Of a stretch of 64,000 nucleotides of DNA, positions 47,388 through 57,979 are shown piece after piece. Each line of letters opens with the position of its first letter. Positions within the stretch are counted from its first letter, which is position 1. The stretch comes from Corythucha ciliata. Its lineage: Eukaryota; Arthropoda; Insecta; Hemiptera; Tingidae. Where the stretch lies: contig CM075943.1 of the NCBI GenBank assembly GCA_038030265.1, positions 41,726,001 to 41,790,000 of the forward strand, in the 5' to 3' direction. Position numbers and translations under genes: made by a program. Under the pieces are notes generated by a model, which made no database searches, was not told the DNA's origin, and saw only the letters and a list, made by a program, of their open reading frames with translations.

Positions 47388-47574
47388 TGTTTAGTTAAGT
47401 AAAGACAGCATCAAGAGCCCGTGAAGATAACCCGGAAAATATGTAAAAACCTCCATTAGTTGTTAAGCTTCCATGTGCCTAGCCTGTGTTTGACAATGAT
47501 TCTGAAATAAAGTTAATTTACGCATTGTTCTCTAAAATGAATCAAATCTGCTTATTTGAACGATTACACAAACA
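47388..47574 (+). repeat. 5' LTR of the gypsy element
   Basis: Begins TGTTTAGTTAAG, ends CACAAACA, the usual TG...CA form. Contains AATAAA as poly(A) signal. Unusually short for a gypsy LTR. Preceded by CTAAC. Confidence 0.95.
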
Positions 47575-47592
47575 TGGCGCAGTTGGTAATTG
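47575..47592 (+). promoter_or_regulatory. Primer-binding site
   Basis: TGGCGCAGTTGGTAATTG begins at the first base after the LTR. The TGG start is complementary to a tRNA CCA end. A serine tRNA is possible, but I cannot confirm the primer. Confidence 0.55.
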
Positions 47593-47621
47593 AGAACTTT
47601 TAGACTTACGCGAAAGCTAGT

Positions 47622-48662
47622 GTGACAGTGAATAAACGCGACTCTCTACTCAAAATGGAATTCAACAAGCCTAATGTTCTTTGTCTCGCGGGGGACTTGG
47701 CCGAAAATTTTCGTGTGTTTAACAGAGAAGTTCTGATTTACCTCACCGCGACAGAGACGTCTAAGAAATCTCGGGCTGTGCAAGTTGCCCGTTTGAAAAA
47801 TTTGATGGGGCCCGATGCCGTTCACCTTTATGAGTCCCTCTCTGGGCCTTCAGATGAGGAGGTCGAGACTGTTGATGGTATTTTAAACGTACTCAAGTCC
47901 CACTGTGTTCCTCGTGCCAACATGACAATGCAAGTTCACAAGTTCTTTTCACGTCGACAAGACCTCAATGAACCTTTCGACTCGTTTTACGCCGATCTCA
48001 GAGCCCTTGTCCGTCCATGCCAGTTTAACGAGTAAGAGGAAAAGATCCTCCGCGCCCAAATTATATTAGGACTCTCCTCGAAAAGCTGTCAAGAACGGCT
48101 ACTTCGTGACGACGTCAACCTCGACAAACTTTAGCAGTACTGTCGGGCTGTTGAGTCCGCCGATAAGAACATGAAAGTGATCAACGAAAAGATTCCTTCC
48201 CAGCAATTCTCGGAAGTTCACCTGATGCAAGAATTACCACGTTTTCGCCCTCGGTCGTTCCCAGATGCCATCCAAGCCCCTTCGCCGTCAGGAAGCTCCA
48301 GCCACAGCGACCGTTCTTCTCCAAAACATCGTCCCCAGCTCCATCGATCATCGGATCAGCCTGTCAGCTCACCGCCGTCGACGTCATTGAAATATTTAGT
48401 GAGTAAGTCTCCTCAGAATTGTCATGGACGTGGTTATGTTCATCCAACCCGACCCTGCCCTGCTAATAATCAATCATGTTCTTTTTGTGGCATTGTGGGT
48501 CATTTTGCTAAAGTTTGTAGGAAGAGGAAAAGTAACGCCACCGCCCCTAGTCACGAAGTTAAACAGTTAATATCTGTGCCAGCAATAATTATTCAGAACC
48601 AGAACCCCCTCGTTTGTCCTTCCCAATTTATGAAACAGAAAATTCATTTGCTCGCGAATTAA
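47622..48662 (+). pseudogene. gag: gag of the gypsy element, with two in-frame stops
   Basis: One reading frame of 346 codons apart from stops at 48033-48035 (TAA) and 48132-48134 (TAG). The first 170 residues resemble the gypsy Gag capsid region (LAGDLAENFRVFNREVLIYL; FSRRQDLNEPFDSFYADLR). The C-terminal part has a proline- and serine-rich linker and then zinc knuckles: a variant C...H....C unit near residue 268 and a canonical CSFCGIVGHFAKVC. Gag forms the particle and packages RNA. The final 49 nt overlap pol in another frame, so pol would need ribosomal frameshifting. The start shown is GTG; the true start could be the ATG at 47655. Confidence 0.85.
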
Positions 48663-51600
48663 AGCATAATGACCACTATTCTCCTGTTGGCTCTATCTCC
48701 CTCATAAATGCCCTTCACATTAGCCCTAAACAGTGGTCCACGACCCTCAACATTGACGGGCATCAAATTCAGTTCAAACTTGACACTGGTGCTGAAGTAA
48801 ATATACTCCCCATCGATGTAGTAAAACAAATAAACAAAAATCTGTTGTTGAAAATGTCCCAGACTCATACACATGTAGAAGCTTTTGGTGGATTTCGGAT
48901 CTGTCCTGTTGGAGAAATCTCTTTACCCGTGTCTACGCCGGAACAATCGACAATGTTAAAATTCATTATAGTTGATAATAGTAATACAGTGCCAATTTTG
49001 GGTTTGCGTGCCCTTGAAGATTTTAATTTGGTATCAAAGAATTGCATTGATGCCGTCCACAGTACTTTGGATGCTAACAAATTTGTCACTGACAACTTGG
49101 ACGTGTTCTCTTGTCTAGGCTGCTTTCCAGACGTTATCACCCTTAAATTGAAACGTGATGCCATTCCCAAAAGTAGTCCAGCGCGTAGATTGCCTTTTAA
49201 AATTCACGAAAAACTGAAACTTCACATTGCAGAACTGGTAAATAGGGGCATTATTGAGCAGTGTGAGGCTGGAGAATGGGTTAATAATCTCGCAATTGTA
49301 GAAAAGCACAATTCAGGATCACTCCGTTTGTGCATCGTCCCTCAGGAGCTGAATAATAATTTGTTAAGAGACTATGTCCAAATTACAACTGTCGAAGAGA
49401 TCAGTTCTCGCTTGGCTGGCAAAAGAATTTTTAGCTTAATATTTGATCTGAAAGATGGGTTTCATCAGCTGAAGCTAGATCAGATGAAGCTCTGCTCGTT
49501 CAATACGCAGTTCGGAACGTATCGTTACTTGAGAGCACCTTTCGGGTTGTCAGTTCTCCCTGAAATGTTTTCAAAAGATTATGAATAAATATTTTGGCCA
49601 AATTCCAGGCGTGACGGTGTACTTTGACGACATTTTATGTGCTGCTGACACCGAAGAACAGTCATAGACTGTTGTTTGACAGGTCATCAACGTTGCCCGA
49701 AAATTTAGGATTGTTCTGAACCCCGATAAAGTACAGTTTTTTGTTGACTCTGTCAAGTTTGTTGGCTTGATTTTTCATCGTTTTGGCATCCATCCAGACA
49801 AAGAAAGGATAGCAGCAATTTCAAGTTTGAAACCCCCAACATCTAAAAAAGAGTTGCAGCGTATCTTGGGCACAGTCAATTTTCTGAGATCTTTTATCCC
49901 CAACCTGTCTGAATCGTGTGTCCCTTTTCGCGACCTATTGAAGAAAGACGTCGAGTGGTTTTGGTCTGAATAATTTGACTGAGCATTTTAATCAGTTAAA
50001 AACAATAATTTCTGAAAACACGTTGTTAGTTCCATTTGATGAATCGAAACCAATCGAAATTCAGGCTGACGCCAGTCAATACGCTCTTGGAGCCGCACTT
50101 TTTCAAGAAGGCAAGCCAGTTCTTTTTGCTTCCCGAAGCATGACTCAAACAGAACAAAACTACGCTCAGGTTGAGAAAGAGCTTCTCGCTATAACCTTTG
50201 CTTTCGAAAAATTCCATCTGTTCGTGTATGGTAGAGACAGTGTCACTGTTCACACTGACCATAGCCCTCTTACATCGATCATATTAAAAAACATAAATAA
50301 AATTCAGAACACTCGCTTACGTAGACTTCGTTTAAAATTGCTGCCATATTCTTTCACGTTAAAGTACCTTTCAGGCAAATACATGCATGTAGCCGATCTG
50401 TTGTCCCGCCAGTGTCAGCCCACTAATACAGCTCATGATTCTACCATGTACGATATCGTCCACGCTGTATCCCAAAGCGATGACCTTAGTCCAACTATCA
50501 AGCAGAAGTATCAGGTAGAAACCAGACAAGGCCCAGTTTTAAAACAGGTGTACGACTTTTACATCCACGGATGGCCCAAGCATCTTCCGATAGACAACTG
50601 TGAATTAAATCATTACTTTACTCTCCGCGATCGTATCACCATTCACGATGATCACCTTCTCTATCTTGACGACCGAATGCTAATTCCTTTTGCGTTACGT
50701 CGGTCCACCCTAGAATCGCTGCATGAAACTCACTTAAATTTTGAAAAACTTAAAATTGTTTCCGCTCGTAGTTATTATTGGCCCGGGATGATGTCGGATT
50801 TAAAAAATTTCATTCTCTCTTGCAGAACTTGTAATAAATTCCAACGAGTTAAAATACGTGATCCTTTGAATTCACATTCCATCCCCTCGCAACCATTTTT
50901 GAAAGTGGGAATTGATATCACTGAACTTGACAATAAAAGTTATTTAGTTCTAATAGACTATTATTCCAGCCCCCCTATTCTGTAACTCCTAACGCGTGCG
51001 TTAGCAAAATTTCTCAGCTGATTATTTTGAATTATTCACATTGTTTTTTTCGCTAACGCACGCGTTAAGAGTTACAGAATAGGGGGCAGGTGGATAGAGG
51101 TTGAAAAACTATCCCAAAAATCAGCCTCCTCTGTTATTGCTGCTCTCAAGCCCATATTCTCCAGGTTTGGCATTCCACAAGAGATAGTTGCTGACAAGGT
51201 CCCATTCAACTCTCGAGAATTTTTGCAATTTGCCACCGAATGGAATTTTCGGCTCACCACAACAAGCCCTCATAATCCAAAAAGTAATGGGTTGGCCGAA
51301 AAGGCAGTTGGCATAATCAAGGGAATGATGAAAAAAGCAACCAACGATCGTACAGAATTTCAGTTGTTCCTTTTAAACTATCGCAACAGCCCTGTCGCGG
51401 GACTATCCTATTCCCCATCTCAACTCCTTCAAAGCCGCATTTTAAACTCCAAGTTATCTATCCGTGAAAGCCTCTTGAACCCCCGTGTAGTTGACGACCA
51501 CGCTGTATATACAAGAAATAATCAATCTAAGTACTACAATGCAGCAGCCCGAACCCGGGAACACGTTTTTTCGCCGTCCCAAAAAGTATATGTTCAGAGT

Positions 51601-51837
51601 GCTCACTCAAACCTTTGGGATGAGGGGATAATAGTAAGAAAAGTAGCCAATAGGTCATTCCTTGTAAAAGTTGGGGACCGAATGTTCCGTCGAAACTCAC
51701 ATTTCATTAGACCTTTTCATGCCCCTTTCAAAGAACTTCAACGATCACCTAGTTTCCAAATCGGACCTCCAACATTGCCACAGCCTGTAGTACGTCCCAA
51801 AAGAAATGTAGGTCCACCTAACAAATTGAATTTATAA
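48614..51837 (+). pseudogene. pol: pol of the gypsy element, broken in several places
   Basis: Protease with active-site FKLDTGAEVNILP near residue 55. Reverse transcriptase with the first catalytic aspartate in FDLKDGFHQL, then YLRAPFGLS and, after a 1-base shift near 49570, VYFDDIL. Stops follow near 49664 and 49676, and another shift near 49972. RNase H: QADASQYALGAAL, EKELLAI, HTDHSPL. Integrase zinc region with YYWPGM and CRTC. Core: GIDITELD, then a MITE (50970-51086) and HNPKSNGLAEKAV with the last catalytic glutamate. The usual SDNG near the second aspartate reads ADKV. The MITE plus duplication is 120 bp and keeps frame. The RT motif with an expected D reads CIVP. No intact enzyme is possible. 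Confidence 0.9.
50970..51086. mobile_element. 117-bp palindromic MITE inside integrase
   Basis: Ends CCCCCTATTCTGTAACTC / GAGTTACAGAATAGGGGG, extending inward as AACGCGTGCGTTAGC / GCTAACGCACGCGTT, so almost the whole sequence folds on itself. CAG is on both sides (50967-50969, 51087-51089). Removing one CAG and the element restores an unbroken integrase reading. Confidence 0.85.
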
Positions 51838-51862
51838 AATTAAAAAAAAAAAAATGTAAGCG

Positions 51863-52048
51863 TGTTTAGTTAAGTAAAGACAGCATCAAGAGCCCGTGAA
51901 GATAACCCGGAAAATATGTAAAAACCTCCATTAGTTGCTAAGCTTCCATGTGCCTAGCCTGTGTTGACAATGATTCTGAAATAAAGTTAATTTACGCATT
52001 GTTCTCTAAAATGAATCAAATCTGCTTATTTGAACGATTACACAAACA
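51863..52048 (+). repeat. 3' LTR of the gypsy element
   Basis: Matches the 5' LTR except for one base change and one missing T. The preceding A13 run is separated from the LTR by TGTAAGCG, so the polypurine tract is imperfect. Followed by CTAAC. Confidence 0.95.
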
Positions 52049-52204
52049 CTAACAAACCAATTTTATGTGCAGGGTCTCTCAAAAAATAAAATTTTGTAGT
52101 GAGAAGACTCAAGGATTCCGTCAATGCAACCTTTAGGCAAAAAAAAAAAATTAAAGTTATGTAATAGGTTTTCAATGAGCCAACCAAGAAATGAACCGAC
52201 ACCA

Positions 52205-53230
52205 TGTAAATTCAGACTTTATAGCTGTGAAACCCACAAAATTGGATTTCATGGCGCTTCAGAACCTCGAAATTTGGCTTTTGTAAGAGCCACAACCACA
52301 AAATTGACCTCTTCAAGTGTCGAATCAACGTAATTGGGGTGAAATCCGCAGATTCTAGCCGTCGACGTAGACAAACACCACCAGGGAGGTGAAAGTGACT
52401 CAGGAATCATTCGATCAAACTGACGATTTGCGCATAAAAAGTGGAGTGGCTAAACTGACTATATGTGCAGTCCTGGAAATGCCTGAAAAGATCGTGATTC
52501 CCGCCCTTAAAATTGATAATCATCGATCATTCGCGCGCGCTAAAAATAGCCAAACTGGTGGTTCCCGCTTTAAAAATGGCTAATCTTAGCACCTTAAAAT
52601 TAACTAAAAATGTTATTCCTGCTCTGATAACTTAGAGCGGCCAAGCTGAACATTCGCGCCTTTTGGCTTGACGGATCTAACTGCTCCATAGAAATAGCAA
52701 AACTGAATATTCGCGCCTTGAAAATGGTTAAACTGGCTACTTGCTTGCTAAAAATGACCAAACTGGCAATTCCCGCTTTGAAAATGGCCAAACTGACTTC
52801 AGGGACCTTAAAAATATGAATAAACAGACGATTCACTCCTGAATATGATGAGAATGGCCAAATTATTCGGACCATTCACGCCGCGGTCCACACCCTACAT
52901 AGGCCGAACGTGCTATCAAAAGTAATATAAATAGCAAACCTGACTCGATTCGGCCTAAATAAAATAGCCTAATTGATGATTCGCGCCATAAAAATGCCTA
53001 TAAATAGACGATTCATGCCCTGTAAATGGCTATAACTGGCCATCCACGCCCGGAAAGTGGATAAACTGACAATTTCCCGTTCTAAAACCTGCCATACTGG
53101 CAATTCCCGCTTTAAAAACAGAAAACTAAAAATTAGAACCCTAAAATGGCAAAATTAAATCTCCCCATAAATGACCATACTGACAATTTTCGCCATACAA
53201 ATAGAGCATACTGGCCGTTCTCCCCGTACA
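52205..53230 (-). repeat. Minisatellite families D and B, inverted
   Basis: 52210-52345 has family D units (ACCACAAAATTGACC, CGAAATTTGGC). 52390-53215 has about 22 family B units on the minus strand (AAAATGGCCAAACTG, ATTCGCGCC). With 2690-3680 and 5049-5340 it forms an inverted pair of blocks on the two sides of the window. Confidence 0.75.
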
Positions 53231-53240
53231 TATTGCTTAA

Positions 53241-53671
53241 AGCCTTGGTTTCCTATAAAAGTCGTGCCGTAATATAGTGGTAAAAAAAAACAAAAAAAAA
53301 AAACGTATAAATCACGCCAGTAGTTGCCTAGAGAGTAAAGTTCGGTCAACATGACAGCGGCACCGCATCGAATGAGACGGCCGTTCGTGACGGTGATGAA
53401 CTGTTCATCAACGGTTTTTAACGGTGAACGTGAACGGTTTTTGTTTACAATGAGCGTGAAAACTACCTGGACGCTAGACAGTGACGAAATCGTGAATAAC
53501 ACTGTTCGAAAAAAAAATCTATTCTGATGTTAAAAGAAAACGTTCATCACCACCGTCGCGATGGAAGCGGTGCCGCTTTCTGTTTAGCGCTATCTAGGCA
53601 ACTATGGCTTGATTTAAAAGGAAAATTTTCTACCGTAATATTACAGCACCGCTTTTCTAGGAAACCAAAGC
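53241..53671. mobile_element. Foldback-type MITE next to TTAA
   Basis: Ends GCCTTGGTTTCCTA and its near complement, with long diverged arms sharing AGTTGCCTAG, GCGGCACCGC and GGTGATGAAC. TTAA lies at both borders (53237-53240, 53672-53675). Frames of 61-115 codons inside reflect arm symmetry. Confidence 0.65.
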
Positions 53672-53885
53672 TTAACGGATTATTCGCACCGTATTGGATA
53701 TACGTACAATAGGGAGTTGTTGCATAACCGTCTGACGGATAAGCGTAAAATTCAAATTTCGAGTTTAAGCGTTGATCACAAACGTTAAAAGACCAGTATG
53801 AGAAGGTGATTTATGAATTTATTTGGAGCAATTAAGTGCATCTATGCCCTACCACGTATTCATATTTTAACCTCGGAAGCGCGGG

Positions 53886-54134
53886 TTGTTCATTCCCCGG
53901 CTTCATCCGGACACGAACCCTGAAGACTTTAATCCGGTACTTTCAAAGCTGGATCTGGGTCAGGAGGCTAACATCATTAAACTGAAAACCAAGCATGAAT
54001 CTTATTCATCCTTCCGCATCATAGTTAACGAGGTGGACTATGGTAAAATTTCTGATCCTGAAATGTGGCCTCATGGATGTATTCTTGCTGAATCGTGGCC
54101 TACTTCTCCCCTTACTGTATCATCACATCATTAG
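53886..54134 (+). pseudogene. LINE ORF1 C-terminal fragment
   Basis: The frame FIPRLHPDTNPEDF, KLKTKHESYSSFRIIVNE, PEMWPHGCILAESW is the recognisable end of a jockey/CR1-group ORF1 protein, in which '.vsRl.P.T..edi', 'K....YsSF.v' and 'WP.G.l...' are conserved. The N-terminal part is missing. It stands 83 nt before the endonuclease relic, the normal order. Confidence 0.65.
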
Positions 54135-54217
54135 CCAAGACATCGAGGCCTTTAAGTGCGTCTAACGAGTCTGAATGACTACCGGCCTTTTCCTATGGCA
54201 CTTCTAATAAGAATTCC

Positions 54218-55279
54218 TTGTCAAATTACTCTTCCCCCCTACACTTCACGATGGTACATTCTAACATGCAGAGTCTTCATAATAAAATCCTCGAGCTCGA
54301 AGCGTTTATGCTGTCGAGGCTTGATGTCCAAATAGCCTGCGTCTCGGAACACTGGCTTAAAGCCGAAAACATTAAATTTTACTCTCCGGAGGGGTTCACT
54401 TGCGTCTCCCACTTTTGCAGAAAAGACTCACAGCATGGTGGTACAGCCATTTTTTCGAGGGTGGATCTGGCGGCTGTTTCGATGCCCAAATTAGAACGTC
54501 TCGCGATGGAGCACTGTCTTGAGATTTCTGCGGCTCGTCTCCTATCCTCGTCGATAACCATCTGTTCTATCTACCGCTCATTTCTCACGGTTCCTGGGAA
54601 AGTTCGCCGAACTTCTTTCTGCTTTGTCGTATAGCGGAGCCCCGGCCGCTATTCTCGGGGATTTCAAGTTACATTTCGAGAAGACCGAGGATGGTAATGT
54701 GCAGGAGTTTTGCTCTACGATTAGGAGCTTCGGTTTCCGGACTACTGTCTTTGAATTAACGAGGGTGCACCCAACTGGCTCGTGCTCGACCCTGGATAAC
54801 ATCGTCACCAACATTCACCAGGACTGGTTCACCGTGAACAGAGGCGATTACGGAGGTTTTCGGATCATTTCTCGCAGGAGATGAGACTGGGCGCTCTTAC
54901 GGGGAGCGTGCTGCAACGAATCGAGGTGGGGGCTAGGCGCCGGGCTCGATCTGAGGACATCTTTAATTCAAATTGCCTATTGAGCCATCCAGGACTTTGG
55001 TTCGGGGTCTACGGAGAAGATTCCAGTGATGGCTCATCTGTTAACTTCCTGGATATAGTTCTGCAGATATGTGACATGGCCTGTCCTTGTGAATTACTAA
55101 CGTACTTTAAGTTGAACATTAACGACATAGCTACGGTCTCGTCTCCACACCCTTACGGGACGCGACGCATGAATGAGCTTATCGCACTCAGAACTCGTCT
55201 GGCGACGAGTAAAAAATACTGTCGCGCTTTCGACGAAGGATCAAATCGATGCTCTTGGATTGTGAGCCTTACTCCCTAA
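54218..55279 (+). pseudogene. LINE ORF2 endonuclease relic
   Basis: Three frames in sequence. 54218-54634 begins the endonuclease: HSNMQSLHNKI..LE, with catalytic glutamate in SEHWL, and ICSIYRS. 54624-54884 continues: AILGDFKLHF, where the usual GDFN asparagine is K, then DNIVTNI. 54881-55279 is the linker that would precede the reverse transcriptase. There are at least two frame changes. The polymerase is absent; the T-rich sequence to about 55465 may be the 3' tail, so the core was deleted or never arrived. Jockey/CR1 group, different from the LINE at 11.7-14.9 kb. Confidence 0.75.
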
Positions 55280-55761
55280 ATGAGTTCATGGATTCCTTTA
55301 GGTGACCAAACCAATGGCGCCTCCTACCGACCACCTCACTTTATTATCTTGTTTCCTTTTTTTATTTTTTTTTTTGTTGGAGTTTTCAATTCGACTATTA
55401 TATTTTGACTTGACTTTGTTATACTTTGCTTCTAAGTGACGACAAACAGAACAAATGAATAAAAAATAGCGCAAATATTATTTTCAATAACTCTTTTTCC
55501 ACCGACACAAACGGCTACGCTTATGGTGACGTCACATAACTGTAAACGTTAAGCTTCAGACGGTTGTGCAATAATTCCCTATTATGTATATTGGCTGTAT
55601 TTAAAATAAATTTATCGCCCATTATATTTCAACACTAGGAGGACGGGAAATTTTTCTACCTAGAAAGACGGCTGAGAGTCAAAATGACTCATGGGGACTA
55701 ATTCATTGTTTTGTGGCGTAAACACACGTAGTCTAGTAAACGAATGCTTCTTAGAAAGGCA

Positions 55762-57406
55762 TAGATTGAACCAACTGGTAACTCTAAAATTGTGATTTGG
55801 ATTTTTTCGGAGGGGTCTGGAGATGGTGTACTCAAAAGTCCCCGCCTCTAGCCCACGAGCTAGCTGCTGGACGTAGCAAAACGTACGTAATTTTTCACTT
55901 TATTACCTGTAGTTCGTAAACTGTAGATCCCACCCAAAAACGCATGAGATAACAAAACAAAGTTGACAAAATTCCTCAAAAATTAGTCTTCGACAAGTTT
56001 TTTGTAACTTCAACCGCTTGAGAGATAATAGCGTTAAAAGTGACACTATTCTCGAACCCCTTATCTGCTTTTTGTGAACAATGCGTTGTAGCGTCCTCGG
56101 TGTTGACGTTACAACATTGATGCGTAGCAAAGAAGTTAATCATCATAAAATTCCCTTTACAAAAAAAAAATTATACTCGCTTATCTCCAATAGGTGTCGA
56201 AATGTAAACAGTAGGAGAAAATTCCCTAACAACAAAAACTGTATTCTTACGGGGTCCTGTTAATTTGATGAAAACGGCTATTAGATAAACTAATTTTGTT
56301 AACTTATCACAGGTAATTTGAAAAATAGCTTGAACTCATGTGTCTTTAACCGTTTTACGGCTCATTTAACGTCAAAGTTAGCTGTAGATGAGGATATTCG
56401 GTCTGTCCGTCCCGAGAACTGTAATGATCGCGGGGACATGGAAACAAGCATTCTCATAGCGAAAATTGCTCATGAAAAGGTCCCAGGCAACAAAGAAATT
56501 CCAGCGGAACCTTTTTTCCCCTCGGGTTACTGAAGCAAGCCGAAAACCTAACCGTTTTGAGGGTGTATAGAGCGGCGAGGACGGTACGACGCATTGTTCA
56601 CAAAAAGCAGTGAAGGGGTTCGAGAATAGTGTCACTTTTAACGCTATTATCTCTTAAGCGGTTGAAGCTACAAAAAACTTGTCGAAGACGAATGAGAAAG
56701 TTTCATGGGTCAGAACTTACTCATAAATCTATTTTTTAAGGTTTATTTATGCATTAATCGTGATCCGTTCGTAAAATAATCCAACAGTTAATAAATACGC
56801 GATTTTTGAAGTTTTAGGTCATTTCAAACACGCCAGCTAGCATGTTTGTGTCATATGCGCCTTCCGAAAAAAAAAATCCCCTGTAACGTTGCTGTCGGAG
56901 AACGGTTTGTTGTGTTTCTTTGCCTTACTTTCTACAAGAGCTCTCCAATAATAAAATAATGGGGGATAATCAGATGAGCTATTTAGAGGCATGAAAAGGA
57001 CAGAGAATACATGGGATATTACGTTGTGGAAAATGTTCGTTTTGGCGGGATTTCAAATAAGCCAACTTATGTTTATAAATAAAAAATATTTCTGAAGGGT
57101 TTTAAATTTTTATTTATTTATTTACGGGGAAGGATTGATATGCCTAATCGAAAAAAAATATTTTTGGAAAATGTGAAACTTCCTCATTGTTGAGGAATTT
57201 TGTCAACTTTGTTTTGTTATCCCATAAGTTTTTGAGTGGGACCTACAGTTTACGAACTGCAGGTAATAAAGTGAAAAATTATGCACGTTTTGCTACGTCC
57301 AGCAGCTTGGTCGTGGGCTAGAGGCGGGGACTTTTGGGTACACCATCTCCAGACCCCTTCAAACAAATCCCAATCACAACTTAAGAGTTACCAGCTGGTT
57401 CAATCT
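55762..57406. mobile_element. Foldback element with a nested insertion
   Basis: Left arm 55762-56110 pairs with two pieces on the right, 56560-56690 and 57189-57406, which a nested MITE separates. Matches include GGTTCAATCT at the ends, GTCCCCGCCTCTAGCCCACG, ACGTAGCAAAACGT and GGTTCGAGAATAGTGTCACT. A weaker match continues outward. A segment at 55640-55700 with CTAGAAAGACGG and GTCAAAATGACTC is faintly piggyBac-like; the superfamily is not assigned. Confidence 0.7.
56691..57188. mobile_element. MITE nested in the foldback's right arm
   Basis: Ends AATGAGAAAGTTTCA and TGAAACTTCCTCATT, near-exact complements. It splits sequence that is continuous in the left arm. AT-rich, non-coding. Confidence 0.65.
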
Positions 57407-57503
57407 ACTACCTTTCTTTTACTAGAATATCAATTTTCCTATAAAATTATATTTTCGTGTTACGAAGGAAAAGGAACGCAAATACACTTGAAATTTAGGA
57501 ACA

Positions 57504-57977
57504 TCAATTGTGACAGATTTTTCTTATTTTTGATGCATTTGCCGCAAGTGTATTGCTGGCTGGTATCGCAACTGCTGCTCGTGGTGTCGGAGCAATTCGA
57601 TTATAGTAGTCTTTATTAGAACGCATGAATAGTAGACAGCTCTCAATATAAGCACAAGGCAAGGTCAAGATTTTGAAACTACGGAACACATCCGGGCAGT
57701 CCGCTGAGTACCACCACCACCAATCCAACCACTCAAAACCCGTAATGCTGGGCAGGAGCATGACCCCAAGCGAGGACTGCAGAAGGGCATGATACACAGT
57801 TTTGAAAACAGAGTCCGGTACATTATTCTGTAGACATCTTAGCATCAGAAACAGTATTTTTGAGATTTTCCTTGTCACCGAAGAAGCATGGGAATTCCAG
57901 TTCACATGAATGGGAATGGAACGTCCCGAGTATCTGTGAGGTTGTAATCCTTGTTCTTTGGCTGTTTCAGAGTTCAA
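57504..57977 (-). pseudogene. LINE reverse-transcriptase relic (thumb region)
   Basis: The frame contains VNWNSHASSVTRKISKILFL, then VPDSVFKTVYHALLQSSL and later VFRSFKILTLPCAYIESCL. This order, 'l.W..H...v..Ki.k', 'vy.al..S.l' and 'iLtlp.lyi.e', belongs to the region after the polymerase palm in jockey/CR1-group LINEs. The active-site box and the protein ends are absent. It lies on the opposite strand from the LINE relic at 53.9-55.3 kb, so it is a separate insertion. Confidence 0.7.
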
Positions 57978-57979
57978 AG

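Larger units (their letters stand above)
47388..52048 (+). mobile_element. Ty3/gypsy LTR retrotransposon
   Basis: Complete in outline: LTR (187 bp), primer-binding site, gag, pol with protease, reverse transcriptase, RNase H and integrase, LTR (186 bp). Flanked by an exact 5-bp duplication CTAAC (47383-47387 and 52049-52053). The LTRs differ at two sites, so insertion was fairly recent. There is no envelope gene. Order of pol domains and the zinc-knuckle form fit Ty3/gypsy, perhaps the Mag-like branch. Coding regions are broken and a 117-bp MITE sits inside integrase. Confidence 0.95.
53712..55579. mobile_element. MITE copy 2 (TA target) interrupted by a LINE
   Basis: Ends GGGAGTTGTTGCATAACCGT and its near complement, flanked by TA (53710-53711, 55580-55581). 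Same family as 46987-47279 in opposite orientation. MITE sequence runs to about 53873 and resumes at about 55470; between lies a LINE fragment. Confidence 0.75.
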
